Assembly: GCA_030220185.1 (NCBI GenBank)
Contig: JASPKZ010009885.1
Location: 1 to 64,000, forward strand
Length of the DNA: 64,000 nt
Direction: 5' to 3'
Source of the DNA: Diploptera punctata
Taxonomy: Eukaryota; Arthropoda; Insecta; Blattodea; Blaberidae
Position numbers and translations under genes: made by a program. The notes below the pieces were generated by a model. That model was not told the DNA's origin. It did no database searches and saw nothing but the letters and a program-made list of their open reading frames with translations. Shown here piece by piece: positions 1 through 10,580 of this stretch (positions are counted from its first letter, which is position 1; each line of letters begins with the position of its first letter).

Positions 1-68
1 GCTGGAGGGAAAATTTTCTATAGGTTCATAACAGGCCTTGGCCTAATACTTGGAAGGAAGAAGAAGAA
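1..68 (+). repeat. 3' end of GAA-tailed repeat X
   Basis: Matches the last part of a roughly 450-bp repeat (label X) seen more fully at 21190-21624 and 23226-23690. It ends in gaagaagaag directly against the PLE palindrome that begins at 69. Confidence 0.8.
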
Positions 69-164
69 GTCTGGACATCTTACCTCAATATTAATGTTGA
101 TTTGTTCTTGGACATGTTTCAAAACAATTCTGTTTTATCGTCAGCTTTCCCAGACTGGTTTTAT

Positions 165-640
165 TTATGTTGCATTATGTTGCACAACCTGGATGTCGAT
201 GTCAGCTCCATCTTGTGGTTGACCAAAGAACCTCCAAACAAGGTCACGCTCCATCAGAATATCAAAATTCATAACTCTCTTTCTGTTCTTCTGAATATAA
301 ATTTTTTCCCAAATAGTCAGCTCTTTTGTATTTTCTAACTGTTTTAATAATTTAGTGTCTGAATTTATATTATGTTTTTCAGACCAAACATGAGCAGCAA
401 CTGCAGATTTTTCAATTTCTCCATTTTTAATATTTCTTATGTGTTCTTTGGTTCTAATTTTTAGGTTTCTTTTTGTTTTTCCTATATATATCTTTTCACA
501 ACCCATGCATTCAATTCGATATATTCCTGACTTTTTATTTTTATCAGTTTTTTCATTTTTGTTGGTTTTTATTAGTTTATTTAAACTGTAGTTATTTTTT
601 GGTGCTAATTTAATATTAAATTCTCAAATATATTTTGAAA
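165..640 (-). pseudogene. PLE-1 GIY-YIG endonuclease, left arm
   Basis: The minus-strand translation contains SGIYRIECMGC, then KIYIGKTKRNLKIRTKEH, KSAVAAHVWSEKH and WEKIYIQKN. That is the GIY-YIG nuclease with its arginine helix and histidine, followed by the PLE C-terminal tail ending near 165. Relative to the right arm, one base is missing near 624 (gagaa-ttt versus gagaagttt), which breaks the upstream frame. The N-terminal reverse transcriptase is absent. Confidence 0.85.
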
Positions 641-857
641 TTTATTATGTACCCAAGGGTGATATGTGAATTTCCTATATTTTTTTCATAGGTGGTTCTT
701 CTTTTTCAAGATTATTCCTGTTTATCATTTTTTGTTTTTTATACTTTTCTATCCTTTTATGTATAAAAAAGTATAAAAAACAAAAAATGATAAACAGGAG
801 TAATCTTGAAAAAGAAGAACCACCTATGAAAAAATATAGGAAATTCACATATCACCC

Positions 858-1149
858 TTGGTACATAATAAATTTCAAAATATATTTGAGAAGTTTAATA
901 TTAAATTAGCACCAAAAAATAACTACAGTTTAAATAAACTAATAAAAACCAACAAAAATGAAAAAACTGATAAAAATAAAAAGTCAGGAATATATCGAAT
1001 TGAATGCATGGGTTGTGAAAAGATATATATAGGAAAAACAAAAAGAAACCTAAAAATTAGAACCAAAGAACACATAAGAAATATTAAAAATGGGGAAATT
1101 GAAAAATCTGCAGTTGCTGCTCATGTTTGGTCTGAAAAACATAATATAA
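858..1149 (+). pseudogene. PLE-1 GIY-YIG endonuclease, right arm 5' part
   Basis: Plus-strand counterpart of the left arm: a basic linker (KLAPKNNYSLNKLIKTNKN), then SGIYRIECMGC and KSAVAAHVWSEKHNI. Coding stops abruptly at 1149 where the inner PLE dimer is inserted; the remainder resumes at 3289. Confidence 0.85.
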
Positions 1150-1240
1150 CTTATTTTAGGAATTCTCACTATGAGGTATATTCATTAAGGTAGAATATTT
1201 TTATTACTCACCTCATATTATTCTTCTTATTTGTTATAAA

Positions 1241-2154
1241 CTAGTTTCGGAACATAGTTTCTGTTCCATCCTCAGTATCGTCACGACCGTTGTTCTGTCG
1301 TCTTGAAGAGCTGTCCTTCTCTCCTTCCATTGGCTGACTGAAAAACCTCGAAACCAGGTCATTCTCACCGGGAATTTCAAAATTCATTAATTTCTTCTTT
1401 TCGCTCTTTTGAATGTAGATCTTTTCCCAAACAGTAAGTTCTTTAGGTTTTTCTATTTGTTTTAATAATTTAGCTTCTTTCTCGATAAGATGTTTTTCAG
1501 ACCATGCATGGGCAGCCACTGCAGATTTTTCTACTTCCCCTTTCTTGACATTCCAGAGATGTTCTTTCACTCTAGTTTTCAAATTTCTTTTAGTTTTTCC
1601 TATGTAGAATTTCTAACATTCTTCACATTTAATTTGATAAATCCCTGATTTGTTTTCTTCTTTAATTTTCTCATTCTTATTAGGTCTAATCAATCTACTG
1701 ATGCTGTAGTCATTTTTGGGTGCTAACCTTATGTTGAAATCTTTAAAAAGTTTTTGAAACTTGTGGTGTTTTAATGGATGATATGTGAATTTTCTAAATT
1801 TTACATTATCTTCTTTAACTTTTAGAAGAGTGCTTTGATTAATAAATTTTTGTCTTTTGAACTTGTTTATTTTTTTGAGTATCATTTTTATTGCAAAACC
1901 ATTTTTCGTGGCTACGTTGATTATGTGTTCTTTTTCTTTTTCATAATTTTCTTGTTCATTGGTATGTTCACTAATCTATGTGTCAAACTATTGAAAACTG
2001 CTTCTTTGTGAGCTATGTGATTGAAACCTAAAGCTTTTATGTAGTTATCTATATGTGTCTTCTTTCTGTAAATTCCAAATTCTATCTTATTTTCTTCATT
2101 CCTTTTTAAGTTGAGATCTAAAAATGGTATTTCTCCATTGATTTCCTTTTCCAA
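1241..2154 (-). pseudogene. PLE-2 RT C-terminus plus GIY-YIG, minus copy
   Basis: Reads GEIPFLDLNLKRNEENKIEF and YRKKTHIDNYI (C-terminal part of the Penelope-type RT), a basic linker, SGIYQIKCEEC, then KEHLWNVKKGEVEKSAVAAH and WEKIYIQKS. Stops or frame breaks near 1613 and 1921 separate the pieces. It is 5'-truncated just before the PFLDL block. Confidence 0.85.
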
Positions 2155-2309
2155 GACGACAGAACAACGGTCGTGACGATACTGTGGATTGAACAGAAAC
2201 TATGTTCCGAAACTAGTTTATAACAAATAAGAAGAACAATATGAGGTGAGTGATAAAAATATTCTACCTTAATGAATATACCTCATAGTGAGAATTCCTA
2301 AAATAAGTA

Positions 2310-3160
2310 ATGGAAAAGGAAATCAATGGAGAAATACCATTTTTAGATCTCAACTTAAAAAGGAATGAAGAAAATAAGATAGAATTTGGAATTTACAGAA
2401 AGAAGACACATATAGATAACTACATAAAAGCTTTAGGTTTCAATCACATAGCTCACAAAGAAGCAGTTTTCAATAGTTTGACACATAGATTAGTGAACAT
2501 ACCAATGAACAAAAAAAATTATGAAAAAGAAAAAGAACACATAATCAACGTAGCCACGAAAAATGGTTTTGCAATAAAAATGATACTCAAAAAAATAAAC
2601 AAGTTCAAAAGACAAAAATTTATTAATCAAAGCACTCTTCTAAAAGTTAAAGAAGATAATGTAAAATTTAGAAAATTCACATATCATCCATTAAAACACC
2701 ACAAGTTTCAAAAATTTTTAAAGATTTCAACATAAGGTTAGCACCCAAAAATGACTACAGCATCAGTAGACTGATTAGACCTAATAAGAATGAGAAAATT
2801 AAAGAAGAAAACAAATCAGGGATTTATCAAATTAAATGTGAAGAATGTGAGAAATTCTACATAGGAAAAACTAAAAGAAATTTGAAAACTAGAGTGAAAG
2901 AACATCTCAGGAATGTCAAGAAAGGGGAAGTAGAAAAATCTGCAGTGGCTGCCCATGCATGGTCTGAAAAACATCTTATCGAGAAAGAAGCTAAATTATT
3001 AAAACAAATAGAAAAACCTAAAGAACTTACTGTTTGGGAAAAGATCTACATTAAAAGAGCGAAAAGAAGAAATTAATGAACTTTGAAATTCCCGGTGAGA
3101 ATGACCTGGTTTCGAGGTTTTTCAGTCAGCCAATGGAAGGAGAGAAGGACAGCTCTTCAA
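2310..3160 (+). pseudogene. PLE-2 RT C-terminus plus GIY-YIG, plus copy
   Basis: Same protein as the minus copy, truncated at the same point. The open frame runs 2310-2735, then a frameshift near 2730 precedes the linker, SGIYQIKCEECEKFYIGKTK, KSAVAAHAWSEKHLI and the tail. A second frameshift lies near 3055. Identity to the minus copy is very high, consistent with one insertion event. Confidence 0.85.
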
Positions 3161-3276
3161 GACGACAGAACAATGGTCGTGACGATACTGAGGATGGAAC
3201 AGAAACTATGTTCCGAAACTAGTTTATAACAAATAAGAAGAACAATATGAGGTGAGTGATAAAAATATTCTACCTT

Positions 3277-3487
3277 AACATAATATAAATTCAGACACTA
3301 AATTATTAAAACAGTTAGAAAATACAAAAGAGCTGACTATTTGGGAAAAAATTTATATTCAGAAGAACAGAAAGAGACTTATGAATTTTGATATTCCGAT
3401 GGAGCGTGACCTTGTTTGGAGGTTCTTTGGCCAACCACAAGATGGAGCTCACATCGACATCCAGGTTGTGCAACATAATGCAACATA
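3277..3487 (+). pseudogene. PLE-1 GIY-YIG endonuclease, right arm 3' part
   Basis: Continuation of the right-arm coding region after the inner insertion. It starts with the second copy of the 12-base duplication aacataatataa and then reads DTKLLKQLENTKELTIWEKI and the C-terminal tail to the stop near 3487. Beyond it lies the terminal repeat with the hammerhead-like core at 3509-3536. Confidence 0.85.
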
Positions 3488-3584
3488 AATAAAACCAGTC
3501 TGGGAAAGCTGACGATAAAATAGAATTGTTTTGAAACATGTCCAAGAACAAATCAACATTAATATTGAGGTAAGATGTCCAGAC

Positions 3585-3889
3585 TAAAAATAATATAATT
3601 ATAATAACCTCAAAATATAACTTCCTAAAATTAAATATTAATTATAATTTACTGTCTACATGCCATGCTAAATTGAATTTAAACTCATTATTATACATTT
3701 ATTTGTTGGTTAGATGGTGTTGCTTCCACTTGTAAAGATCCCAGGTTCGAATTCAGCACGGTGTCTTCATTGAAATTTGTTATCACTATCACTAAAACAT
3801 TTATTCTATTGAATAATTTTGATGGCATTATCACTAAACACTTATAATATTAAATATTATTGAACATTTTTTATGGTCCTGAGTTCGAA
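3585..3889. other. AT-rich spacer with tRNA-like fragment
   Basis: Non-coding. About 3705-3770 contains a weak tRNA-like stretch with a B-box-like caggttcgaattc, probably a decayed SINE head. Nothing else recognised. Confidence 0.4.
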
Positions 3890-4209
3890 TCAATTCCAGT
3901 CAAACAGCTGTTTTATGCCACATGTTTTGTCTGGCGTGACATGCCCACCACTGTCACTCACACCCTGTTCATTTAGGTCTACATCACTTGCTTTACTATT
4001 TACAGGCTTAGATTTTAATAATATTCTCTTAGAAACAGGACTACTATCACATTTGTCAAACGAATAATCATTTGATGAACTGTTACTGTTACTTTCACCT
4101 TCTGATAAAACTGACACAATATATTCGCGTATTGTATTTTCATCATCTTCGAGACATGAGTCATTGTATTTCACCGCATGACCTACCCCTTGGCCAGGTA
4201 TCTTTTCAA
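3890..4209 (-). pseudogene. Unrecognised acidic ORF, possibly piggyBac N-terminus
   Basis: Open reading frame on the minus strand after a plausible splice acceptor (ttattttatttttag ending at 4210), running to a stop near 3890. It is acidic and serine-rich (DDENTIREYIVSVLSEGESN, then DKCDSSPVSKRIL). It is not the missing Swim exon: the phase does not match and the sequence is unrelated to the papain fold. A TTAA followed by CCCTTTG lies upstream at 4533-4537, reminiscent of a piggyBac end, and an acidic low-complexity N-terminus is common in piggyBac transposases. That assignment is an inference. It could also be an exon of an unknown gene. Confidence 0.35.
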
Positions 4210-4646
4210 CTAAAAATAAAATAAATAAAGAGAAAATCTTGAAATTGCAATATTCCATAGCCAAAAAAGAAGACCTTGTAACATGAATATACACCCTCCT
4301 TTAGAAAACCCTTTTACAACCAACCTGTACCATTATTCTGTAAGGGATGTGCAAAATATTTCCAAGAAAGGATGTACAAACACAGAACGAAAAATAATTT
4401 TGGTTTATTGAAGTAAAAACTTTGGTAAAAAAAGTATTTAAAATAATAAGATTGAAAACTGGAGCTTGCTGGGCGTGGCATACCGCTGTACACACACTTT
4501 CACTGGTGCATGCCAGGCATGGCGAACAAAGGGTTAAACACGTGAAATGCAGTTTTCAAGAGAACTATCACTCTCATTTTCAACCGACATTATGATTAAT
4601 GAAAACTGAAGTTCCCGTGTTTAAGAAAACGTAAGGTACGAGGTAA

Positions 4647-4830
4647 AATATTACATATAAAATTGGTACCTGGTAAGTCAGCACTGATCAGTACCAGTTA
4701 AAATGCAGAAGATGAAACATTGATTTTGATAGGCCTCCATATTGGAATTACTTGATGAAGTTTAATAATTTAGTTGAGGACGACTGACTTACCAGATACC
4801 AATTTTATATTTAATATCTTATTACATAAC
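4647..4830. repeat. Short inverted repeat
   Basis: ataaaattggtacctggtaa near 4657 pairs with ttaccagataccaattttat near 4790. Probably a remnant of a foldback or PLE terminus; no coding content. Confidence 0.5.
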
Positions 4831-4879
4831 CTCAACGGTGCTTTAATATGAATTTTAAAAGTGTTGATGAGGTAAGATG

Positions 4880-5190
4880 TAAAAATGACTCATTAATTAA
4901 TGAACACACATGAAATCACCATATGGGGGGAAAAAAATCTACATTCAGAAAAACAAGGAGAGAATCATAAATTTTGAAATTCTCGGGAGAGAGATTTAAT
5001 ACTCAAGTTCTTTGGACCACAAAAAGAGGGAGCAGGAGTTGACATCCAGGGTCGACAACCTAAAGATCAGTCCGTACAACCTGGAGGTAGAGCAAAGGTG
5101 CTCTGACACATGTCTTACAAGAAACAACTAATATGAGGAAGATGAAAAAAGACTCATTTATTAAGTGGAACCTCATAATGTTACTTCATA
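4880..5190 (+). pseudogene. Degenerate PLE GIY-YIG C-terminus
   Basis: Translation around 4925-4990 gives GGKKIYIQKNKERIINFEIL, matching the WEKIYIQK...MNFEI tail of PLE-1 and PLE-2, followed by a stop-ridden remainder. An old third PLE copy related to those at 1-3.6 kb. Confidence 0.7.
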
Positions 5191-5234
5191 TTGTATTTAC
5201 ATAATATCCTTCTTTTCTTAATTAAATCATATGT

Positions 5235-5440
5235 ATCTCGTTTAGTTTAAGGAGAAACAAATACGGCAGCCACTAGTGTGATTTTTAAATTTCAACTTTC
5301 AAGAAAACCCCCACACCTAATGATCTGATTTGGCTCATTTCCAGAAAATACTTTTCTGATTCTATTTTAATGACACGTAACATGCATGTTGCAAAAAAAA
5401 TTGAAAATTTCAGCTAATAGAGATTTTTTAAATTTTTGCA
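5235..5440 (+). repeat. Repeat R partial copy
   Basis: Shares with 47335-47590 and 63640-63890 the blocks aaacccccac, taatgatc and a C/G-rich gccactag-type motif before tttttaaat. No coding potential. Confidence 0.55.
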
Positions 5441-5476
5441 GAGATTCCTAGCTTATATTTCAATATTGCTAGTCAA

Positions 5477-5745
5477 TAAACTCAATCTTCTTCTTCTTCT
5501 ACTACAAGGTTTAGGCTATGCAGCCTGTTCCGGCGAAGTTAAAAGTGGAGTCCATCTTCTACGTGGTCGGCCAACATCTCTTGTTCCTCTGGGATTATAC
5601 AGGAAGGTTCTTTTTGGTATTCTTTCGTTATTCATTCTCATTAAGTGTTCTGTCCATTTCTTATTATTTTCGCTGATTTTATCTTCAATTTTATATATAT
5701 TTAATTCTTCTCGCATAGTTTCATTCCTTCTTACTTTTCCTAATT
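5477..5745 (-). pseudogene. LINE-B 3' fragment
   Basis: Minus-strand translation: MREELNIYKIEDKISENNKK, WTEHLMRMNNERIPKRTFLY and GTRDVGRPRRRW. This is the conserved C-terminal region downstream of the reverse transcriptase in an insect non-LTR retrotransposon. The left edge has a TTC-rich tract that would be the element's GAA tail. Confidence 0.8.
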
Positions 5746-5990
5746 GATTGCTCTATGCCAAGATTGGTTGCAGAGAAAAAAAATTGCAAACTGTTACAAT
5801 AAAATGCACAAACGAAGGTGGTCTGTGCATCTACATCATAATGCTTTCAAAGAGCCAGTCACCAGCAGCTATTGTATGTTAAACGAGGCATAATTTGTAC
5901 TTCCGTGGTGCACTGAACCTGTCTGATCTGCCTTCATTTGTTCTGAGAGCTATAGAATGTTAATGGGCATATATATATATATATATATAT

Positions 5991-6104
5991 AAGAAAAATA
6001 AATGTTTGTGTTAGGATTCCTGAGTAGCTCAGATGGTTAGATCACTAAATGTACAGAGTTTAGAAACTCGGGTTCAAATCCCGACTCTGGCATTTATTTT
6101 TCTT
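5991..6104 (+). mobile_element. tRNA-cored element with inverted ends
   Basis: A tRNA-like core (about 6017-6090) with a good A-box (tagctcagatggttag), a perfect five-pair T-arm around ttcaaat and a near-complete acceptor stem. The anticodon loop is abnormal, so it is not a functional tRNA gene. It is bracketed by aagaaaaataaatg and its inverse catttatttttctt. A second copy is at 53771-53882. AT microsatellites flank both sides. Confidence 0.7.
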
Positions 6105-6524
6105 TTCATGTCACATGTATATTTATATATATATATATATATATAATGCCATAGTGATTTTTGGTGTCTAGTAAGAAGGATTACTGAAGATTTAAAAAAA
6201 AATTAAAATACTTTCTTGACTACAACTTCAATAGATTTATTCCTTTAGAATTTGCTAAAATGAAGAGAAGAAATAAAACATTAGAGTAAACATAGTTCGG
6301 AAATTAATCCACTATGAGATAATGTCATTATTTTGCTGGTTATGGCTCACTGAATGCTAAGTTATAATTGTAATAAAAACCCTGACAATTCTGTTTAATT
6401 TAACTATCACAAAACAAGCACAGTATTGAAGTGCAAACAGAAACTAGTAAAAAAGCTGCCATGAACTTTGGTCTGCAAATTATACTGTACTATACACACT
6501 TCATTGTTGTTAAAACTTGTAAGT

Positions 6525-6830
6525 AAGTAAGTAAAGTGGTCCCACAACAGACCCGGAGGCCCTTGGGGTAGTAGGAGGTTAAGGCTCCCACTTTTTCTAG
6601 ACAATCGACACTTTATGTCAGCCGGGTTGTCAGCCCTGCGTGACGGCCGCCTTTACCCCAGAACAAGCGTCTGGTACTCATTTACGTTAGAGGCTGAGTC
6701 GACCCCAGGGCCATAGTGCCGCCAGAGGGTTTGGGTCAGTTTAAAAATCCTGACCCAACGGGACTTGAACCCTCGACCCTCCGGCTTGTAGCTCAGTGCC
6801 TTAACCACTACGCTACGGCAAAATTACTAA
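6525..6830 (-). repeat. SINE-D
   Basis: tRNA-headed SINE with the promoter at the right end (cgtagcgtagtggttaaggc, B-box ggttcaagtccc) and a body shared with 17295-17590 and 51943-52165. It ends leftwards in a run of gtaa units near 6523. Confidence 0.85.
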
Positions 6831-6912
6831 TTAAGTTTGTTATTTATAAGTTCAAAATCAATGGTAGAAAAATATACTTCTTAGATCACATATTCCATCA
6901 CAATAATTTTCT

Positions 6913-7755
6913 TAAAACAATTTTTGATGATAAAATTTTGGGAACCCTGTAGTACTATTGGGCAATAGCGAGGAGATACTAAAGGCCAATACGAACACAC
7001 TATTGAGTAATACTAAGAAATTGGGACTGGAAGTAAATATCAATAAAACTAAATATATGGTCACACATAGAAATACATTATATAATGGAAATGGACAGAT
7101 AATGAATGACAAATGAGGGAAATTTTGAGGAAGTGGCTGAATTCAAATACCTAGGAACAATAATCACAAATAGGAATGAGATACACAGAGAAATTAAACA
7201 TAGGCTCAATTCTGGAAATGTGTGTTATTATGCATTATAGAGACTATGACTTCCCAACTCCTATAAAAAAAAAAATGAAAATATATAAAACTATTAATCT
7301 ACCAATTATATTATATGGATGTGAAACATGGACTTTCACTTTAAGGGAGGAAAGGAGATTATGAGTATTTGAGAATAAAGTTCTTAGAAAAATGTTTGGA
7401 CCAAAGAGAGATGAACAGACAGGTGAATGGAGAAGACTTAGTAACAGTGAACTACATGGTCTTATAGGAAGCCAGATATAATAAGAGCAGTTAAGTCTCG
7501 TAAACTGTGATGGGCAGGACATGTGGCACAAATGGGGAATGAAAGACATGCATGGAAGCTTCTTGTAGGAAAACCAGAGGGAAAACGTCCAGTTGGTAGA
7601 CCAAGAATGAGGTGGGAGAATAACATTAACTATGATTTGAGGGAAGTAGATTATACAGGGAATGATTGGAGAACATTAGCTCAGGATAGGAATGTACTGA
7701 GAGCTTATGTTCGCGCGGCTATGAACCTATGGGTTCAATAGTGCCAGTGAGTTAG
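6913..7755 (+). pseudogene. LINE-A ORF2 C-terminal region
   Basis: Broken translation, from left to right: NTKKLGLEVNINKTKYMV, EVAEFKYLGTIIT, LPIILYGCETWTFTLREERR, ENKVLRKMFGPKRDEQTGEW, GKPEGKRPVGRPRMRWENNI and AQDRNVLRAYVRAAMNLWVQ. This is the region after the RT palm in a non-LTR retrotransposon. There are several stops and frameshifts (near 7115, 7240, 7363, 7507). The 3' end is cagtgagttagttagtt. It lies between Swim exon 6 and the window's left part. Confidence 0.85.
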
Positions 7756-7929
7756 TTAGTTAAAATTTTGGGGAAAAACTTTAAGAGGAAGAAAAGGAGA
7801 ACTGTTTTGGAAGATGTAACAAAAATTATAGGATGCCATGACTATCAAGAAATGAAAAGTGTAGATGAAAGAAGAGAAGAATAACAAGGAATTTGCCTCA
7901 CAAGATGTGAACATTACATGATCACTCAC

Positions 7930-8081
7930 CCAATATTTAACAGGTTGATACTGGCTGAGGTCTTCTCCCCAACCGATGATGCGTACAGAATGATAGCCTG
8001 TGTGCTGTTGGTTTCCATAGCCTGAGCGATGGTAAACACCTCCTCGGTAAGAGAAGAAATCCTGGTACACCTTCATTGTTG
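7930..8081 (-). CDS. Swim: TINAG-like exon 6, last exon in window
   Basis: A 152-base exon with acceptor atatgttcacag and donor TGG|GTGAGT; enters phase 1 and leaves phase 0. It reads ATMKVYQDFFSYRGGVYH, then GYHSVRIIGWGED and VKYW. The active-site His of the papain fold is retained (about residue 372). Codons to this point total 392; family members are roughly 430-470 residues, so one more exon carrying the ANSWG...WGE block is expected. I found no such exon in 1-7929, so it should lie outside the window and the gene is partial here. Confidence 0.94.
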
Positions 8082-8159
8082 CTGTGAACATATTTTCTTC
8101 ATTATTTTTCCTAGTTATAATTCAAAGTAATAATTATGGATGTCCACTATTTGTCTCCA

Positions 8160-8280
8160 AGACATAAAACTAACTAACCAACTAGCACTATGCAGATATA
8201 AACTCTCCAAACATCCCTATCTTGAGCTAATGTTTTCCAATCATTTTCTGTATATTTCACCTCCCTCAAATTATACTGGC
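8160..8280 (-). repeat. LINE-A 3' fragment
   Basis: Reverse complement matches the last 120 bases of LINE-A (gaaaatgattgg, acattagctcaagatagg, ending gttagttagtta). Confidence 0.75.
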
Positions 8281-8394
8281 TTTATAAAGTAACGTTAAAT
8301 TCCCAATAAAAGTCTTCTTAAATAAGAAGCTATCAATATGCTTGATCGAGCAACAATTTGTAGCATTTGGCGCTCTCGTGAATTAAAAATGTAC

Positions 8395-8520
8395 AAGAAA
8401 AAAATTTGAATTTAGATTGGAGTGCTTAGGATAGCTCAGACAGTACAGCAATAGCGTATAAAGCTAAAGATTCTGGATTCAAACACCAGTCTAAGTGTAT
8501 ATTTTTCTCTTCAAATATTT
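8395..8520 (+). repeat. SINE-E
   Basis: tRNA-like head (gatagctcagacagtacagc; B-box-like ggattcaaacacc) followed by tatatttttctcttcaaat. Related to the inverted pair at 16668-17107. Confidence 0.65.
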
Positions 8521-8639
8521 AATGTTTTTCTCTCATCTCATTCTACTGGACACTTTCCCTCTAGTTTTCATTCAAATTTCCATTTCCCATTTTCATTCCC
8601 ATGTGTCTTGCCTATTGCAGCCTAACTCATCGGCATTAT

Positions 8640-8757
8640 TGAATCTAGAGGTTCATGACTGAGCAGCCATAAGCTCTCCATACATCTCTATCCTCAGCTA
8701 ATGTTTTCTCAGATATTCCCTATATAATTCACCTCCCTAAAATTATGGTTAACCTTT
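8640..8757 (-). repeat. LINE-A 3' fragment
   Basis: Second minus-strand remnant of the LINE-A 3' end within intron 5-6 flank; contains the inverse of gagagcttatg and acattagctgagg. Confidence 0.7.
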
Positions 8758-8759
8758 AA

Positions 8760-9719
8760 TGTATAGGATTTTTAAATGTCTGTTACCACCCAGGTGCTGG
8801 AATTTAAATGCCTTAACTTTTTTTTTTGCAGGGTTTTGAATAAAAAATTACTATAATTGTTCTAGATGTAATAGAAATACAAATAAAAATCCGAGTTGTA
8901 GCTATGATACACCATTTGTTCTGACAAATTTTCATAGTTATATGACTGTTAGATTAAGACATATGATAAAATTAATTTTAATTTTCATTAATATTTTTTA
9001 AAATAACGTACTTACAGACATTATTTATTGCCCGAAGAACTGTGATGCTATCCTAATTCACTCTACACTAATTTATATATTTTATAGTATTTTCAGATTA
9101 ATAAAAATGCTGTAAAAGCTCATTATTTGCAGTTCCCTTATTCGTGTTTTCATTATTCACAGGTTAAAAAATTGTGACAGAGTTCCTGTATTCATGGCTA
9201 AAAATTTCTTTATTCGCGGTATATTAAAAGGATTAGTATCCTCTATTAACACATCTGAACTTTTTACTGCAGGCACGTGCCAAGGTGACTTTTATACAAA
9301 GAGAAATTCATACCAAATGAACAAATTAATATCAAAGTAAAACAAAACTTATTGTCACTAAGCCTAAAGTTCATTGTTGCAAGCTATCACCGTCGTATTT
9401 CACACGCCGCTATGTCCGTTATAAAAGCCACCCTCATCATGATCGGTGTTTTATTGTTTCAACCTATAATTTTGATTGAATAAGACGTGTGTTGTCTGCT
9501 TTGTTGCCAATTTATAACATCAAGTAAAAGAAAAGAAAATTAGTTCCAAAGTGGAAAAAAGTAGTGTTGCCGCTTAAAGTAAAAACAGAAATGCTTCACC
9601 GTTTACGCATTGGCAAGTTGTTTGAGTCTATATCACACTATTTCAGTGTTAATGAGTCAACTGTATGATTCATCAAGAAATCCAAAGACGAAGGAATTAT
9701 ATCACTGAATTCACAGATG
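8760..9719. other. Intron 5 sequence, nothing recognised
   Basis: AT-rich, no coding potential, no repeat I can match elsewhere in the window. Confidence 0.5.
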
Positions 9720-9733
9720 AATATCAGTCTTAA

Positions 9734-10580
9734 AATATATATGCAGTCAATATGCCCATTTCACCAATTAATGTTTTAAAATGGTCAACAAGTTTCTACA
9801 GCCAAGCTGTCATTCTCAAGACCAGATATTGACTGAAGACAAAATTGATAATAAATAAATAATTTTGCAATTATGCCGTACGTTCCCTCTTTAACTAGAG
9901 GTTTGAACAAGATATTCAAAGGATTAGATACTAAATTAATTTTTACTTCCACTTTGACATTAAATAGTGTACTTGGAAACCCTAAAGATAAAGTCGATTG
10001 TTTAAAAAAAATCCGGTATTTATGAAATTGGATGCAATGACTGTGATATGAAATATGTTGGGCAAACCAGAAGATCCATTTTAACTAGATTTAATGAACA
10101 TATTGCCCATTTTAGACTTAACAGAATTGAAAAATCTGGAGTTGCCCAGCATATTTCTGATTACGGTCATGCTATCAATAAAAGTAACCTTAGGCTGATT
10201 CGTTCGGTCATTGATTTCAAATTCCTTGACGTCCTTGAAAGTTTGGAAATTTATAAAAAATAAGGATAAAATAATGAATAAAGACAAGGGCCCTATTCCG
10301 TACAGCGCCCTCTTTTCTTTAATTGAAACAAAAGAGGATTAGTTTTATTATGTTTTATTGTTTACTTATGAATGATTGTGTCATGTGACGTAGTTTGTTT
10401 TTAACTGAATTTGTTTATTTATTTATTATCAATTTTGTCTTCAGTCAATATCTGGTCTTGAGAATGACAGCTTGGCTGTAGAAACTTGTTGACCATTTTA
10501 AAACATTAATTGGTGAAATGGGCATATTGACTGCATATATATTTTAATATTTTATCACCAAGAAGATCACTTGTGTATTA
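9734..10580. mobile_element. PLE-3 with inverted terminal repeats
   Basis: Flanked by a 14-bp target duplication aatatcagtcttaa at 9720-9733 and 10581-10594. Inverted terminal repeats of about 130 bp (9734-9860 and 10430-10565) surround one GIY-YIG coding remnant. The right end continues about 35 bases beyond the inverted part, as in the minimal element at 20909-21049. Confidence 0.88.
9985..10263 (+). pseudogene. PLE-3 GIY-YIG endonuclease
   Basis: SGIYEIGCNDC, KYVGQTRRSILTRFNEHIAH, EKSGVAQHISDYGHAI and a tail ending EIYKK. The GIY, YVG, Arg and His landmarks are present. There is a frame interruption near 10003 in the A-rich run, and the RT part is missing. The open tail itself (10048-10263) is uninterrupted. 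Confidence 0.85.

Larger units (their letters stand above)
1150..3276. mobile_element. Second PLE dimer (PLE-2) nested in PLE-1
   Basis: Flanked by aacataatataa at 1138-1149 and 3277-3288, a 12-bp target duplication. Inside are a minus-strand copy (1150-2154) and a plus-strand copy (2155-3276). A terminal repeat of about 155 bp occurs at 1150-1305 (minus), 2155-2309 (plus) and, shortened, 3155-3276 (plus). The plus copy is therefore bounded by direct pseudo-LTRs and the minus copy by inverted ones, the textbook PLE layout. The coding parts are diverged from PLE-1 but homologous. Confidence 0.88.
69..3584. mobile_element. Palindromic Penelope-like element dimer (PLE-1)
   Basis: Two 5'-truncated copies of one PLE lie head to head. 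The left arm 69-757 reads on the minus strand. The right arm, about 763-1149 plus 3277-3584, reads on the plus strand. The ends are the inverted sequence gtctggacat. The centre near 757-765 is almost a perfect hairpin. The arms are nearly identical, and the right arm is split by a second PLE dimer. PLEs are retroelements with a Penelope-type reverse transcriptase and a GIY-YIG endonuclease; inverted, 5'-truncated dimers are known for them. I see no clear target duplication around the outer element. Confidence 0.85.

Noticed and set aside
3890..4209. Last exon of the Swim gene
   Set aside because: Phase required is 0, but the open frame needs phase 2, and there is no ANSWG/WGE block.
6017..6090. 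Possible functional tRNA gene
   Set aside because: Good T-arm but abnormal anticodon loop and a repeated context with brackets; treated as a tRNA-derived element.
6716..6952. ORF reading DPTGLEPSTLRLVAQCLNHY
   Set aside because: Translation of SINE-D; such phrases recur wherever tRNA-headed SINEs are translated.
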